Shown here: positions 21,869-31,979 of the stretch, in pieces
Position numbering within the stretch: the stretch's first letter is position 1
How the letters are laid out: each line of letters opens with the position of its first letter
Source of the DNA: Apostichopus japonicus
Lineage: Eukaryota; Echinodermata; Holothuroidea; Aspidochirotida; Stichopodidae
NCBI RefSeq assembly: GCF_037975245.1
Contig: NC_092566.1
Location: 4,156,001 to 4,216,000, forward strand
Length of the DNA stretch: 60,000 nucleotides
Direction: 5' to 3'
Position numbers and translations under genes: made by a program
Notes under the pieces: model-generated
What the model saw: the letters and a program-made list of their open reading frames with translations, nothing else
Database searches by the model: none
What the model was told of the DNA's origin: nothing

Positions 21869-24800
21869 CTGTCACACAGGCCCTCCTCCCCTGTGAATAG
21901 TTACTGTTGTGAGGCATCTTGTAGGGACTCTGTAGCAGCCATTTCTGCCACGCCCTCTGTGACTTTAGTGACCCCACTTCAAAAGAATTTGGTTAATGTG
22001 TCCCTACATGGTTGTACTTCTAAAGCCCTTGTTGACACAGGAGCTTCCATTTCTTGTATATCTCTGTCTCTCATACAGAGATCTTGTATTCTCAAAGTGT
22101 CTACACTTGGTGACTCTACCATTAGTCATATTAAAGGGGTGTGTGGTGAAACTCACACTGTTCTTGGGACAATCCATCTGCCTGTTACTATTAACAAGCT
22201 GTGCTTATATCAGACATTCTATGTATTTCAAAGACTGCACCACCCACTTATACTAGGTCTAGATTTTCTAACGACAAATAAGGCTTCCATTGATCTTCAC
22301 AACCATTGCCTATCTCTTCATGATGGTATGACCGAAGTGTCTTTCCTTCAGGCTGATCGTGAACGACATGAAGTTATAAGATTGCAGACTTCAGTTACTG
22401 TCCCAGCAAAAACTGAAGTTATTTGCCCTGTTAAGGTTATTAACCCTGACTTTTCCCATAGTGTTTGCCTTTTAGAGCCAGCATCGTCTTTAGCTAGTAA
22501 GTTCAATATTTTCACGGCCAGGTCTGTATGCTCAGTTGCCAATTCTAGTGTTATTGTTAAGCTTATGAATCCCACTAATTCTGCTGTGTGTATTCCTGTC
22601 AATACTACCGTTGCTTATGCACATGAATATGAGGACATTCGTGACTTTTCAGGTTCTGAGCCTGATCTGTCCGACTTTAATATTTCGTCATTGTTCGATA
22701 AGACTTCTCCTGATGATGATGACCAATACGTCACCTTAGCTCAGGATATGGGTATAAATTTAGCAACTTCTGATCTCTCTGAGGTACAACAACGAGAGCT
22801 TCTTATTTTAATCGGCAAGAACCGTGATGTTTTTGCCACTGACCTGTCTGAACTTGGTGAAACTAATCTTTACCATCACAATATTGATACAGGGAGTGCA
22901 CCTCCCCAACGACAGCGTTTTTACCGCACGACCCCTAAAATCAAAGACGAAATTGAAAAACAAGTCAATGATATGCTGCAAAATGGTATAATTGAGCCCA
23001 GCATTTCAGAGTGGCAGAGTCCTGTTGTTCTGGTCAAGAAAAAAGATGGCAGTTACAGGTTTGCTGTCGATTATAGGAAACTCAATAGCGTTACTAGGCC
23101 AATGCACTTTCCCTTACCTCTATTAGAGGATGTTTTTGATGCGGTGGGTGAATCTGAAGCACAAATCTTTTCTGTGTTAGACCTCTTTTCAGGGTTTTGG
23201 CAAGTCCCTATGGACCCTGACTCAAAACATAAGGCTGCATTTGTGACTCATCATGGGGTCTACCAATGGAAAAAGCTCCCATTTGGCTTAATGAATGCAC
23301 CTGCCTCATTTCAATTGGTCATGGCAGAAGTACTAAGAGGCTTGAATTGGAAACATGCTCTTGTGTATGTTGATGACATCCTTATTCTAAGCAAAAATTT
23401 TCAGGATCATTTAGACCATCTTCAGGATGTTTTTCACCGCCTCCGAACTGCCAATATGAGACTCAAACCTTCTAAATGTGACTTTGCTGCACAGAAAGTT
23501 ACTTATTTAGGACATGTCATCACAAAAGATGGCATTCAGGCTGATCCCTCTAAAACTGAGGCCATTTCTCAATTTCCTTGTCCTCGGGATGTCTCTACTT
23601 TACGAGGTTTCCTTGGCCTTTGTAATTATTACCGTAGATTCGTACACGGTTTTGCCAAAATTGCTGCCCCACTAAACAACCTCCTAAAAAAGGATGTTCC
23701 CTTCACCTGGTCTAAACAATGTGAAGATGCCTTCGAAAGTCTCAAACATGCTTTAACCACCCCACCCATACTAGCTTATCCTAGTATGTCTAAACCTTTC
23801 ATTGTTTCAACTGATGCCTCAGGGAGTGCCATCGGTTATATTCTTGGACAGCGTGATAGTTGTAACAGGGAACGTGTGATTGCCTATGGCGGACGATCTC
23901 TTAACAAAATGGAAAAGAAATGGTCTATATCAGAAAGAGAGTGCCTTGCTCTTATTGAAGCAATTCAGTCATTCCGTCCGTACTTAGCTAACAACAAATT
24001 TACTGTTTTGACTGATCATATAGCTCTTAAGTGGTTACATAAAATTTCACATGCGACTAATGGTCGTTTAGCTAGGTGGTCTATAGCGCTTCAAGGGTAT
24101 GATTTCACTATTGAACACAAGGCAGGAAAACTACACCAAAATGCAGATGCCCTTTCTAGGAGAAGCTATGATTCACAACAAATTCCATCAAAGGCTGAGG
24201 GAATGTGCATTGAACAAACTAAGACCAGTCACCTTGATCAGGATACCACTGTAGAATATCACATTGAATATGCTAGCAATCCTAGTGTACCTTCTGTAGG
24301 AGCTGTTTCAGAGAAGCCAGATATTGATCCTGTGGCTGTTAAATCATTTCAGAGGGAGTGCTCAGACTTTTCTTATTTGGTTAAGTATTTAGAAACAGGT
24401 GAGCTACCTGAGGACCAGAAAGTAGCTAAAAAAGTTGTTGTTGAAGCTGAACAATATGTGTGTCTTGATGGCACTCTTTATCATTTATTTTACCGTCGAG
24501 CTAAAAATCTTTCACAGGCGGATAGGGTAATTAAGCAACTAGCTGTGCCTAAGGTCCTTCGACCTGACGTTTTATTGTTATATCATGACTCTATTGCGGG
24601 AGGGGGTCATCAAGGGTTTGATCGAACTTATCATTCGATTCGTTTAAAGTACTATTGGCCAAGAATGTATTCAGATATTTATGATTACGTTAAATCATGT
24701 GATGCCTGTCAAAGAGCTAAACGTCATTTTCATGGCCACCCTGCCCCACTGCACCCAATGCCTGTTGAGGATGCATTTAAACGGTGGCATATGGACATCC

Positions 24801-25948
24801 TTGGTCCACTTACCACCAGTTCAGACGGTCACAAGTATGTATTATTAGTTACAGACAGTTTTACTCGTTGGCCAGAAGCTTTTCCTCTTAAGTCTCAGGA
24901 AGCAACTGTCATTGCACAAGTTTTGTACAAAGAAATTTTCTGTCGTTATGGTGCACCACATACCCTTATCTCAGATCGTGGAAAAAATTTCATGTCAAAG
25001 TTAATTCAAGCATTGTGTGAGTTGTTTGACATCACCCGTCACCATACTAGTTCCTATCACCCACAGACTAATTCGACATGTGAGAGGTTTAACTCAGTTA
25101 TTGCACAATCCATGAGAGCCTATTGTGGGGGAAACGATTCCAAATGGCCAGATATGCTACCTGGTATTTTAATGGCTTATCGTATGTCCCCTGCGATCAA
25201 CTCAACCCAATTTTCACCTTACTTTCTTTTGTTTGGTAAGGATATGCGTACTCCCTTGGATGTTAGTTTACACCCTACTGACACCATGGGTAGAGATGCA
25301 AAAGAGCATATCACTTCTGTTATGGACAAGTTAGCCACCTTTCGTAAGGTTGCAAAGGAAAACATTGTTCAGGCACAACACAAGAACAAACAAACTTATG
25401 ATGCTAATGCCAAGGAACCATCATTTCATTTGGGACAAAGTGTACTAGTTTTTAACCCTCAAGTACCACAGGGCCATTCATCCAAATTACATCGTAAATG
25501 GTGTGGGCCATATTATGTCTGTGAGTTAGGTCCTAATGACACCTTCAAACTCAGGAATTGCTCTGATAACAAGGAATTGCAATCTCTGGTTCATGCCAAT
25601 CGGCTGAAGCCCTATCATGACCCGAGGGACAGGAAAGTGCCTACTGTGCCACACCCTACCCTGTCTTCTGAAACTAAAACACTTCCTGGGACTAGTCCTA
25701 CTGGAGCTTCCCAAGAAACCCAACATATAAGAGAACAAAGTTCATGGAAAGATGTTGATCGAATTCTTCAGGCACGTAAATATAATGGTGCTATGTATTA
25801 CAAAGTTAAGTGGGCAGATAAAACACCATCTTCATGGGTTCTTAGTGGGGATTTATCTTCTAATCTTATTAGAGAATATCACATCACCCGTACTCTGCAA
25901 GGCAGAAAACGTAAACGTCCATTGAAACGACATAAGTTCTTCATTTAG
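21863..25948 (+). CDS. pol: Pol polyprotein (PR-RT-RH-IN-chromodomain) of the Ty3/gypsy element
   Basis: 1,361 residues counted from the codon after the gag UAG. Protease: LVDTGAS (DTGA about 58-61) and LILGLDFL. Reverse transcriptase: LPFGLMNAPASFQ and catalytic YVDD (502-505). RNase H: TDASG (about 650) and TDHIALKWL. Integrase: a zinc-binding H/CDAC region, then catalytic D978 (WHMDILG), D1038 (SDRG) and E1074 (TCERF), giving the D,D35E spacing. C-terminus: a chromodomain-like segment (about 1297-1339, VDRILQARKYNG through YYKVKWADKTPSSW), then a basic tail GRKRKRPLKRHK. No frame damage is seen. It is probably made only as a Gag-Pol readthrough product; the first in-frame AUG lies about 155 residues in, past the protease active site. 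Confidence 0.95.
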   Translation, partial: QLLSHRPSSPVNSYCCEASCRDSVAAISATPSVTLVTPLQKNLVNVSLHGCTSKALVDTGASISCISLSLIQRSCILKVSTLGDSTISHIKGVCGETHTVLGTIHLPVTINKLCLYQTFYVFQRLHHPLILGLDFLTTNKASIDLHNHCLSLHDGMTEVSFLQADRERHEVIRLQTSVTVPAKTEVICPVKVINPDFSHSVCLLEPASSLASKFNIFTARSVCSVANSSVIVKLMNPTNSAVCIPVNTTVAYAHEYEDIRDFSGSEPDLSDFNISSLFDKTSPDDDDQYVTLAQDMGINLATSDLSEVQQRELLILIGKNRDVFATDLSELGETNLYHHNIDTGSAPPQRQRFYRTTPKIKDEIEKQVNDMLQNGIIEPSISEWQSPVVLVKKKDGSYRFAVDYRKLNSVTRPMHFPLPLLEDVFDAVGESEAQIFSVLDLFSGFWQVPMDPDSKHKAAFVTHHGVYQWKKLPFGLMNAPASFQLVMAEVLRGLNWKHALVYVDDILILSKNFQDHLDHLQDVFHRLRTANMRLKPSKCDFAAQKVTYLGHVITKDGIQADPSKTEAISQFPCPRDVSTLRGFLGLCNYYRRFVHGFAKIAAPLNNLLKKDVPFTWSKQCEDAFESLKHALTTPPILAYPSMSKPFIVSTDASGSAIGYILGQRDSCNRERVIAYGGRSLNKMEKKWSISERECLALIEAIQSFRPYLANNKFTVLTDHIALKWLHKISHATNGRLARWSIALQGYDFTIEHKAGKLHQNADALSRRSYDSQQIPSKAEGMCIEQTKTSHLDQDTTVEYHIEYASNPSVPSVGAVSEKPDIDPVAVKSFQRECSDFSYLVKYLETGELPEDQKVAKKVVVEAEQYVCLDGTLYHLFYRRAKNLSQADRVIKQLAVPKVLRPDVLLLYHDSIAGGGHQGFDRTYHSIRLKYYWPRMYSDIYDYVKSCDACQRAKRHFHGHPAPLHPMPVEDAFKRWHMDILGPLTTSSDGHKYVLLVTDSFTRWPEAFPLKSQEATVIAQVLYKEIFCRYGAPHTLISDRGKNFMSKLIQALCELFDITRHHTSSYHPQTNSTCERFNSVIAQSMRAYCGGNDSKWPDMLPGILMAYRMSPAINSTQFSPYFLLFGKDMRTPLDVSLHPTDTMGRDAKEHITSVMDKLATFRKVAKENIVQAQHKNKQTYDANAKEPSFHLGQSVLVFNPQVPQGHSSKLHRKWCGPYYVCELGPNDTFKLRNCSDNKELQSLVHANRLKPYHDPRDRKVPTVPHPTLSSETKTLPGTSPTGASQETQHIREQSSWKDVDRILQARKYNGAMYYKVKWADKTPSSWVLSGDLSSNLIREYHITRTLQGRKRKRPLKRHKFFI

Positions 25949-26533
25949 AAATACTGTGTACTATTAAAGTTGATCGTGTAAACAAATATGGTTAGTCTGT
26001 TGCTTCCATATTTATCAGACTCTACGAGTAAACCTTCTTTCCATGTCAAAGGCTTTTTCATTGTTTATATATATTCATTCCTTTGTTTTATATCTTGAGC
26101 ATGACATTATTTTAACAGTATGTGACCGTACTGCCACAATTTTCTATTTTGATAATCATTGATACATTGCTTTTGTTTTTTAATGTTGTGACAGTAAATG
26201 TATGTCATTATGTTCTTTCAGGTTTTCCTGTAATTTTTTTTTTTTCTTGCCTTTGTCGACAACATTTATAGATGTATATGTTATTATCATTTGTTTTTTT
26301 TCTCAAACAGTGAGACATTACTGGTCATGTTTCTTTTATTGAGTTTCATCACTATTTTCATATATCAATGGTTCACCTTACCTTTGAAATTACATTCGAG
26401 CATTTTATATACGTTTTTGTTTAACGTATTCTGTAAGGACTTTTACTTTCTGCAATTCTTAGTGTTTGCTGTTTCTTCATTCTTTCTTTTCCTTTCACAT
26501 TTGGGGACCAAACTTTTTAAGGGAGAGGCAATT
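25949..26533 (+). other. 3' untranslated region of the Ty3/gypsy element
   Basis: 585 bp, T-rich, between the pol stop and the 3' LTR, ending with the polypurine tract. No envelope-like frame is supported; the small plus-strand frame at 26,291 runs into the LTR and lacks any motif. Confidence 0.8.
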
Positions 26534-26875
26534 ATAACAGAGAGCATTTTACTGTTATCACAAGAGATCATCCACACTGTAACCTCCAGTGTAACTTTCT
26601 ACAACCAAAACCCTACACCTGTTTGTGCACCTTTTATTATGTAATCTTCAGCAGGATGTGTGGTTAGCTTCACACTAGCTTAACCACTGTTTATGTAGAC
26701 AGAGTAACATCCTGTCCCATCCTCTTGTAATCCATTGTAAAAGAGTATATAAGATGCAACTTTCACCATTTGTATTTAGTAGCATACATCCAGCCAAGGA
26801 AGATACAATATACTCTGCATTAAACTCAACTACTTGTTTGTGCCTTTATTTTCTTGTTCACATACCGCTGTGACA
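26534..26875 (+). repeat. 3' LTR of the Ty3/gypsy element
   Basis: 342 bp, no difference from the 5' LTR by direct reading. It is preceded by the purine tract AAGGGAGAGG and followed by the GTAGT duplication. The open frame entering it from 26,291 is not conserved retroviral sequence. Confidence 0.95.
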
Positions 26876-26880
26876 GTAGT

Positions 26881-27855
26881 ATTATTTTCTTGCTACTTGC
26901 TTTGTTATCAATCATTAACAATCATTGTGACCTTTTAGCGTTTGCATAATTCATTTTCATCCTACTAGTTTGATCTGCCACCCTTTCTCAAATTATGTGG
27001 ACGTGTCCTGGACTCCTGGGTCAGCTTTATTACCTCTCCACGGGGAAAACAAAAGCCTTATCCCACTTGCGTCTGCTAATGTGAACCAAGCCACGCACGG
27101 TAACGTCACTGACAACAATACTTCAGCACACAGAATGAACAATTAACTGTAAACAGTTTGAATTGAGAAACTCATTTGGTGAATGCCGAAAGGCTTCAAA
27201 GCAACTAGCACAGAAATGCTCCAGTAGTCATTATCCATCAACTCTTGCCAAGTATCACTGCAAAACTTTAATTGACAGCTTTTGCCAGGAATGTTGGGTT
27301 AATTTTTATATCATATCAAAACCATGGGAGGAGAAAAATGTCCTTTCTAAAGTTTCTTTCAAATATTTCACAGCAAGAGGAGAAATTAAAGGTGTCCCCT
27401 AAGATCTTTACCTCCTGTAGTGTGAGCAGGCGACAAAACTAGTTGGTTAAAAAACAAAATTGCTAGAGCCAATTGGCCTAAGCAACTTAAAGCTTGTGTT
27501 GTTAATCAAAAAATCAATGGTAAATATGTACAAATTTACATGTCAGCTCCAGAAAACCTTAATGGCAAAATTGGACCATTTGTTTATAGTTCTATTTTAC
27601 TAAAGAGGATAATTTCGTTTTCACTTTAAAGATTTTCCGATGGAATCAACTTTACAAAGTAAATCGCTCTTTGTGGTCTCCACCATTTATTTCCACTCTC
27701 AGGAATTTTGAGAAAAACAACTTGAAAAATCCAATCATGTTAGCTTGTGTTTCATACATTTGTTCTTGCCCGAGTTTTCCCTTTTTTTTCGCCTTGTGGT
27801 CGCTTGCGAGATGAACAGTCTTTGCTCTAATTACTAGCTTCCACCGCATACAGAC
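26881..27855. other. spacer between the two large retroelements
   Basis: About 975 bp of ordinary AT-rich sequence. It has one GC-richer patch (27,000-27,130) but no frame with recognisable motifs. Confidence 0.5.
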
Positions 27856-28027
27856 ATTATAAAACTTACTGGTTTATATATTTACGAGTGACCCACTTAC
27901 CTGTCTCCCCACAACCTATGCACCGCATTCTACTGTGTCTAGAATGCCCTGGTAATCTTTTAACACTGTACACCCTCACTGGCCCAAATGGCCTTCCTTC
28001 ATTTTGAGACCACTTTCCCACAAAGTG
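27856..28027 (-). repeat. left inverted terminal repeat of the DIRS element
   Basis: The unique tip (ATTATAAAACTTACTGGTTT onward, to about 27,891) is followed by about 114 bp identical in inverted orientation to the right repeat, from CCCACTTACCTGTCTCC to CTTCCTTCATTTT. Similarity then becomes gapped up to CCCACAAAGTG. On the minus strand it carries a consensus 5' splice site, GACAG followed by GTAAGT, reading outward. Confidence 0.9.
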
Positions 28028-28440
28028 GCCCCTGACGCGACCTCGGGGAGGGTGGCGGGTAAACCCTGCCACCCGCCGAGCTCGCCGAGAAGGAAAAATC
28101 TAACGCTAACAAAGACTGCTGACGCCTCCAGGCGGAGGGTGGAGCCCACCCTGAACAGTCGGGGTGGGGGTCCACCCTCCGTCACCCCGTAGGCGTGCCT
28201 CCCCCTACACTTCCAGAGGCCTAATTGAACAAGGGGACGAGGCCCATACTACCTTAGATGGAAAGAGTAACCTGGTAAACCGAACTAAGGAAACAACACC
28301 CACCGATAGACAAGTAGCCGCAGGCGACCCAGGGGGTGGCGATGTCTATCGACGAAACGCGAGGAGTCATGAGTCAGGTCGAACGACCGCTCCCCCGTCC
28401 GGCTGCGTCCCACCTCCCTCGGGGGAGGGTGGCGGGAAAT
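28028..28440 (-). other. GC-rich 3' region of the DIRS element
   Basis: Lies between the left terminal repeat and the internal complementary region. It contains an inverted repeat of CCTCGGGGAGGGTGGCGGG (28,041-28,060) with its own complement nearby (CCTGCCACCCGCC), and a related CCTCGGGGGAGGGTGGCGGG at 28,417-28,436. Short overlapping frames occur on both strands with no motif. Confidence 0.6.
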
Positions 28441-28540
28441 GGAGACAGGTAAGTGGGTCACTCGTAAATATATAAACCAGTAAGTTTTATAATATTTACT
28501 TCGTTCCCCACTTACCTGTCTCCCCACAACCTATGCACCG
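28441..28540. repeat. DIRS internal complementary region
   Basis: Positions 28,441-28,493 are the exact reverse complement of the left tip (27,856-27,908, 53 nt). Positions 28,492-28,540 are the exact reverse complement of the right tip (34,675-34,723, 49 nt). The halves overlap by AT. In the DIRS replication model this region templates completion and circular joining of the two ends. Its position between the recombinase gene and the 3' terminal repeat is the canonical one. Confidence 0.92.
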
Positions 28541-29420
28541 AGTGGCACTGTCCGATGGTGGGAGGCCCGAGGGGTGGGACCCCCGGAGCTCGTATCATCG
28601 AGCGACCAAAGCCAAATCGGCCTGTGATATGTCCGATAAGTAGCAGGCGACGAAGCGATTGGAGTCTTCCACGCCGTCGTCTTGCAGATGTCCACTATTG
28701 GAAAACCTGCGAACAGGGCTGTAGAAGCAGTGAAACCCCTGCTGTTGTGAGCCATGGATCTGCCTGGACCTGTAGCCAGAGGGCAGACGGCTTCCACCAA
28801 ACAGCGGGACAAGGTATCCTCCCAGGCTGCTGAGTGGGGCACTCGAAGGAGGAAGAACAGAGATGTCGAAGTACCCAAGAGATCTTGTGTTCTGTTGAGG
28901 TACCACTTCAGTGCCCTAATGGGAAACCATACTGTAGTCTGTCCTCGGGGATCAAAGAGAAGGTCTTGATCTCTGGGATGATGATGTCTCCCGGTAGGAG
29001 AGCCCAAACCTGGTTCTAGCGAAGAAGGAGGGGTCGAGAACTATCAGCACCCCACAAACCGTAGGACTGAAGGCACCTTAGTCAAGGCGAGCCGTTGCTG
29101 CCTGGCGTGGAGCCGTAGGGGAAGCCCCTGATGGAAGGCGGCCACAGCCGAACGAAAGTTTTTGATCGTCTAAACCCTGCCTCCCTTCTTGGAACAGTGT
29201 GGGTAAGGAGTCGGCGATCAAGGTTAGAAAGGCCATGGTAGGTAGAGTCTGTCTCGTTCGGCATACTCCGAACCTCCGTAGGCAGAAAACGTAAGTACCA
29301 AGGTTGTTCTCACTCTGGCGGCCAAAGTCCTTTCTGTCTAAGGAAACACCAATTTCCAGGCACCTAATTGTAGGCCCTTGCTGTCCGGGTGAGCCAGCGC
29401 CCCGTCTATGGGACAACCGA
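28541..29420 (-). pseudogene. DIRS tyrosine recombinase, frame-damaged
   Basis: Reading leftward, an N-terminal core-binding-like segment (FLTLIADSLPTLFQEG, about 29.3 kb) changes frame. It then continues to RALKWYLNRTQDLLG and EDTLSRCLVEAV, both familiar in DIRS recombinases. The catalytic H-x2-R appears as HNSRGF at about 28,749-28,738. The presumed nucleophilic tyrosine is in ACYLSDIS (about 28,642-28,640) but sits in a different frame. There is thus a frameshift between WKTP and the tyrosine, and at least two breaks in total. The enzyme family cuts and joins DNA through a covalent phosphotyrosine; this copy should be inactive. Confidence 0.82.
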
Positions 29421-30010
29421 CTGAGGTTTGTCCGGCAGGATCGCTGGCTCGTCCGCTAGGAGCTGGATAACTTTTGCCCGAACCTGGGTCAGCGGGGCCA
29501 CTATGATGGCTGACCATGCCAAGAGGGGGAAGATGTAAGCTTCCGGTCCATTTCGCGACAGGGACCTGGCGTTATGTGGAAGGCCTGCGGGTGGGCCGCC
29601 TGAACAAAGATGAGCAGCCCATTGTTGCCCTGTGTCGCAATCAGGTCTATCAGGGGTCTGCTGAACATGTGGAAAAACCTACTTCATGTTCGTTGCAAAA
29701 GGGTCCACTCGTCAGGGTGGAGCTGTCCCCTGGGCAGAGCATCGGCCATCACATTCTCCTTTCTGGCTATCTGAGAGACTTGTAGGGCCATGCCAGACTC
29801 TGTAGCTGTGGTGAGGGTCTCCCTTGCCAGACGGCAATATCTCTCTGACCTGGAGCCACCATGTCTGTTGACGTAGCTACAGTATGTTACCACCGTCGTG
29901 TTGTCTGAGAGGATGGTAGTCAAAAGCCCCGTACCTGGGCGCCGGAGGGCTCCAGAGAGCCCAACCCTGTGTATCTGCTGCTAAAGAAGTCAAAGACAGC
30001 GGCCTGCTTG
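29421..30010 (-). pseudogene. DIRS Pol remnant: RNase H and following segment
   Basis: The minus strand from about 29,923 reads SDNTTVVTYCSYVNRHGG, SERYCRLARETL and ENVMADALPRG with DEWTL, the RNase H block typical of DIRS Pol (catalytic D in SDNT and in ADAL). Downstream (29.68-29.42 kb) ATQGNNGLL and AYIFPLLAWSAI, in alternating frames, match the segment that follows RNase H in DIRS elements. Just upstream a WALWSPPAP fragment runs into the SDNT motif, which suggests an internal deletion. The RT palm motif is absent from everything upstream. Confidence 0.75.
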
Positions 30011-30247
30011 GTGACCTTGTTAGCGCTTGCAGGACAGCCGCACTCACAGTACTGATTCAGTACCACAGTACCGTTGATGACTCCTTCAGTTATCAACCCA
30101 TTGCAATCAGAAAACTCTGAAGAAAAGGAATGTCCTGATGATGCTAAGCTGTACCCTGTAGGGAGGTTTAATGGAGGTTCTTTCCATGCTAAAAAATATT
30201 AATCATAATATTGGGGAAAGAAAAGGCGTAGACCTATTGAAAGATAA

Positions 30248-30462
30248 TGATGCCTGAGGCGCCTAACAATATTACTCCGGTCAACGAAAACCTGTCAAGC
30301 ATAGAGACAAGTATCTTCTGGATGGGAAGCTGCACTGACGAAAAAGTGCCTTGCCCAAGGAAACAACTGAATGATCCGGCCAGGACTCAAACCCGCAAGC
30401 CTTAGATCACCAGTCCACTGTCTTCACCACTTGACCACAGTACTCTCTAAAAATGAGTACTG
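30248..30462 (-). repeat. tRNA-derived SINE (family C) nested in the DIRS element
   Basis: On the minus strand: A box TGGTCAAGTGG and B box GGTTTGAGTCC (one change from consensus), then TTTCCTTGGGCAAGGCACTT in the body. It is located where DIRS RT sequence would be expected. No second copy was seen in the window. Confidence 0.72.
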
Positions 30463-30615
30463 AAGGTACAGAATCTCACTCTGCTGAGTGAGTACAGAAT
30501 CTTAAACAATGCTACCCTGCTACAAAAAATGAGACTGAGTACTGAATGGATAGTTTGCTTCATCAGAATCTTAAACAAAGCTACAATGCTACTGTTTATG
30601 TGACTCCTACAATTA

Positions 30616-30853
30616 TATGTATGTATTTAAGAACGTATTTAGGATCATCCTGCAAGTAGGAACATGAGAAGAAGCCTCACTGGCTTAACCAAGCTGCAAG
30701 CTGACTGAAGTCAGTCTCTTACATACAAATTTAACGTCCATGATTATGAAAAGTCAACAACTCTGTAGCTGGACAACATACACTAATCTTGGGGTGGCCT
30801 GAATCGGGGACCTTATGACTGAAAGGCTTTAACCCTGAGCTAACTGAGCTATA
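30616..30853 (-). repeat. tRNA-derived SINE (family A), copy 2, nested in the DIRS element
   Basis: Shares with 10,881-11,119 the body (AAGCTGACTGAAGTCAGTCT in inverted sense), the head (GGGGACCTTATGACTGAAAG) and the TATGTATGTAT tail. It is the most diverged of the three copies; the B box is mutated (TGAATCGGGGA on the plus strand). Confidence 0.82.
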
Positions 30854-30869
30854 GACCTACTCATCAGAA

Positions 30870-31975
30870 ACAAACTCCCAACAGGGGCTGTGAAGATGGT
30901 GAGAGGGTGGGTTTGTAGAAAATCCACCTCATAAATCCCTGGCTGCTTAACGGAGCCCGGGGAGTTACTCAGCAAACACAAAAGCGTTACTAAGCATGTA
31001 GTGTTTTGTTATGACAACGTTATTAGTGGTGTAAGAGGTAAGTCACCGAAAACGTTTTCAGGCTCATATTTCAAAACGATTTACGTTAAGACATTAATAT
31101 AACATTAATACAACATTAATATCTCATAGAAACGTTATGTCGACGTTTTTACCACACCACATTTAACGTAATAAACACGTAATAAATGTTATGATAACGT
31201 ACCCGTTACTCCTCAAATCTCTCCATGTCGAGACGTGTCCATTTCGTAGTGTAGTACAGTAGAAGTATCCAACTTCCTATTGAAACCACCTAGCGCATAG
31301 CCACGACTAGGCTATCAGGTGCTACGAAATGCAACTGTGCTTAAAATGTCGGAACATCGAACATTATTCACGAAGCGCATACTGTATGCTCGGAGCGCGT
31401 TAGCGCTTGTACCTCTTGTTGGGGTTTTATCCTACCCCTTTTCCAACTTACTACTAACGCGTTTGTCTTGGAAATTCACCCAAAAAATAGAGAGAGAGGT
31501 TTATTCCATGGGATCGCTCACGTAGTCGACAGCTCGTTGCAGCAAACGTTGAGCTTACACGTGTCAATCCAGGTGACTGCTTGGCCCCCCTCCTCTCATA
31601 ACAAATACACAGCGCGGGAATATTGTCTTGGCAGTTTGCCAAGACTCTTGGAAGGCTTCGTTTTCCTGGCACTTTGCCAAGCTTCGAGAACGTTCTCTTC
31701 TTGGCAGGTTGCCAAGGTACTAAGTAACGAGACTGCACTAGAATCGCTTCAGTTTGCGCCTTTTAACATGCTCTGGAGGGGGTTCCACCAGCGTTTTAAA
31801 CAACAAAACAAGCAAGGTTTCAAACCTAGACATATGGCGATGAATTATAACGAGAGAGAAATATAATTAGCGAGGAGAATATGACCCATGAATGCACAGG
31901 AAATCTATGTTATGTCCTGGTTTCTGCTGGTACTCATTAAACACACATTCGGGATGTGTAATAATAAATGGTGTA
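30870..31975. other. unassigned 1.1 kb inside the DIRS element
   Basis: 30.99-31.21 kb is unusually rich in AACGTT/TAACGT words. 31,319-31,866 has plus-strand frames with no recognisable motif. 31,628-31,715 holds three NFI-like palindromes (separate entry). It could be a further nested insertion; no boundaries were visible. Confidence 0.4.
31628..31715. promoter_or_regulatory. three NFI-type palindromes in 88 bp
   Basis: TTGGCAGTTTGCCAA (31,628-31,642), CTGGCACTTTGCCAA (31,666-31,680) and TTGGCAGGTTGCCAA (31,701-31,715). The first and third match the nuclear factor I consensus TTGGC-N5-GCCAA and the second has one change. Starts are spaced by 38 and 35 bp. Binding is not shown; a diverged hairpin repeat is the alternative. 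Confidence 0.5.
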
Positions 31976-31979
31976 GCGA

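Larger units (their letters stand above)
20480..26875 (+). mobile_element. complete Ty3/gypsy LTR retrotransposon
   Basis: A 6,396-bp element bounded by two 342-bp LTRs that I read as identical. It is flanked by GTAGT (20,475-20,479 and 26,876-26,880) as a 5-bp target duplication; an extra A could extend it to 6. Order: LTR, candidate primer-binding site TGGTGGAGGAGC (20,825-20,836), gag, in-frame UAG, pol, a 585-bp untranslated stretch, purine tract AAGGGAGAGG (26,519-26,528), LTR. Pol order PR-RT-RH-IN marks it as Ty3/gypsy, and the C-terminal chromodomain-like segment points to the chromovirus side. LTR identity and intact frames indicate a recent insertion. It lies upstream of, and opposite in strand to, the MARCH-type gene. 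Confidence 0.96.

Noticed and set aside
26291-26644. Possible envelope frame after pol
   Set aside because: T-rich, runs into the 3' LTR, and shows no signal peptide, cleavage site or fusion motif.
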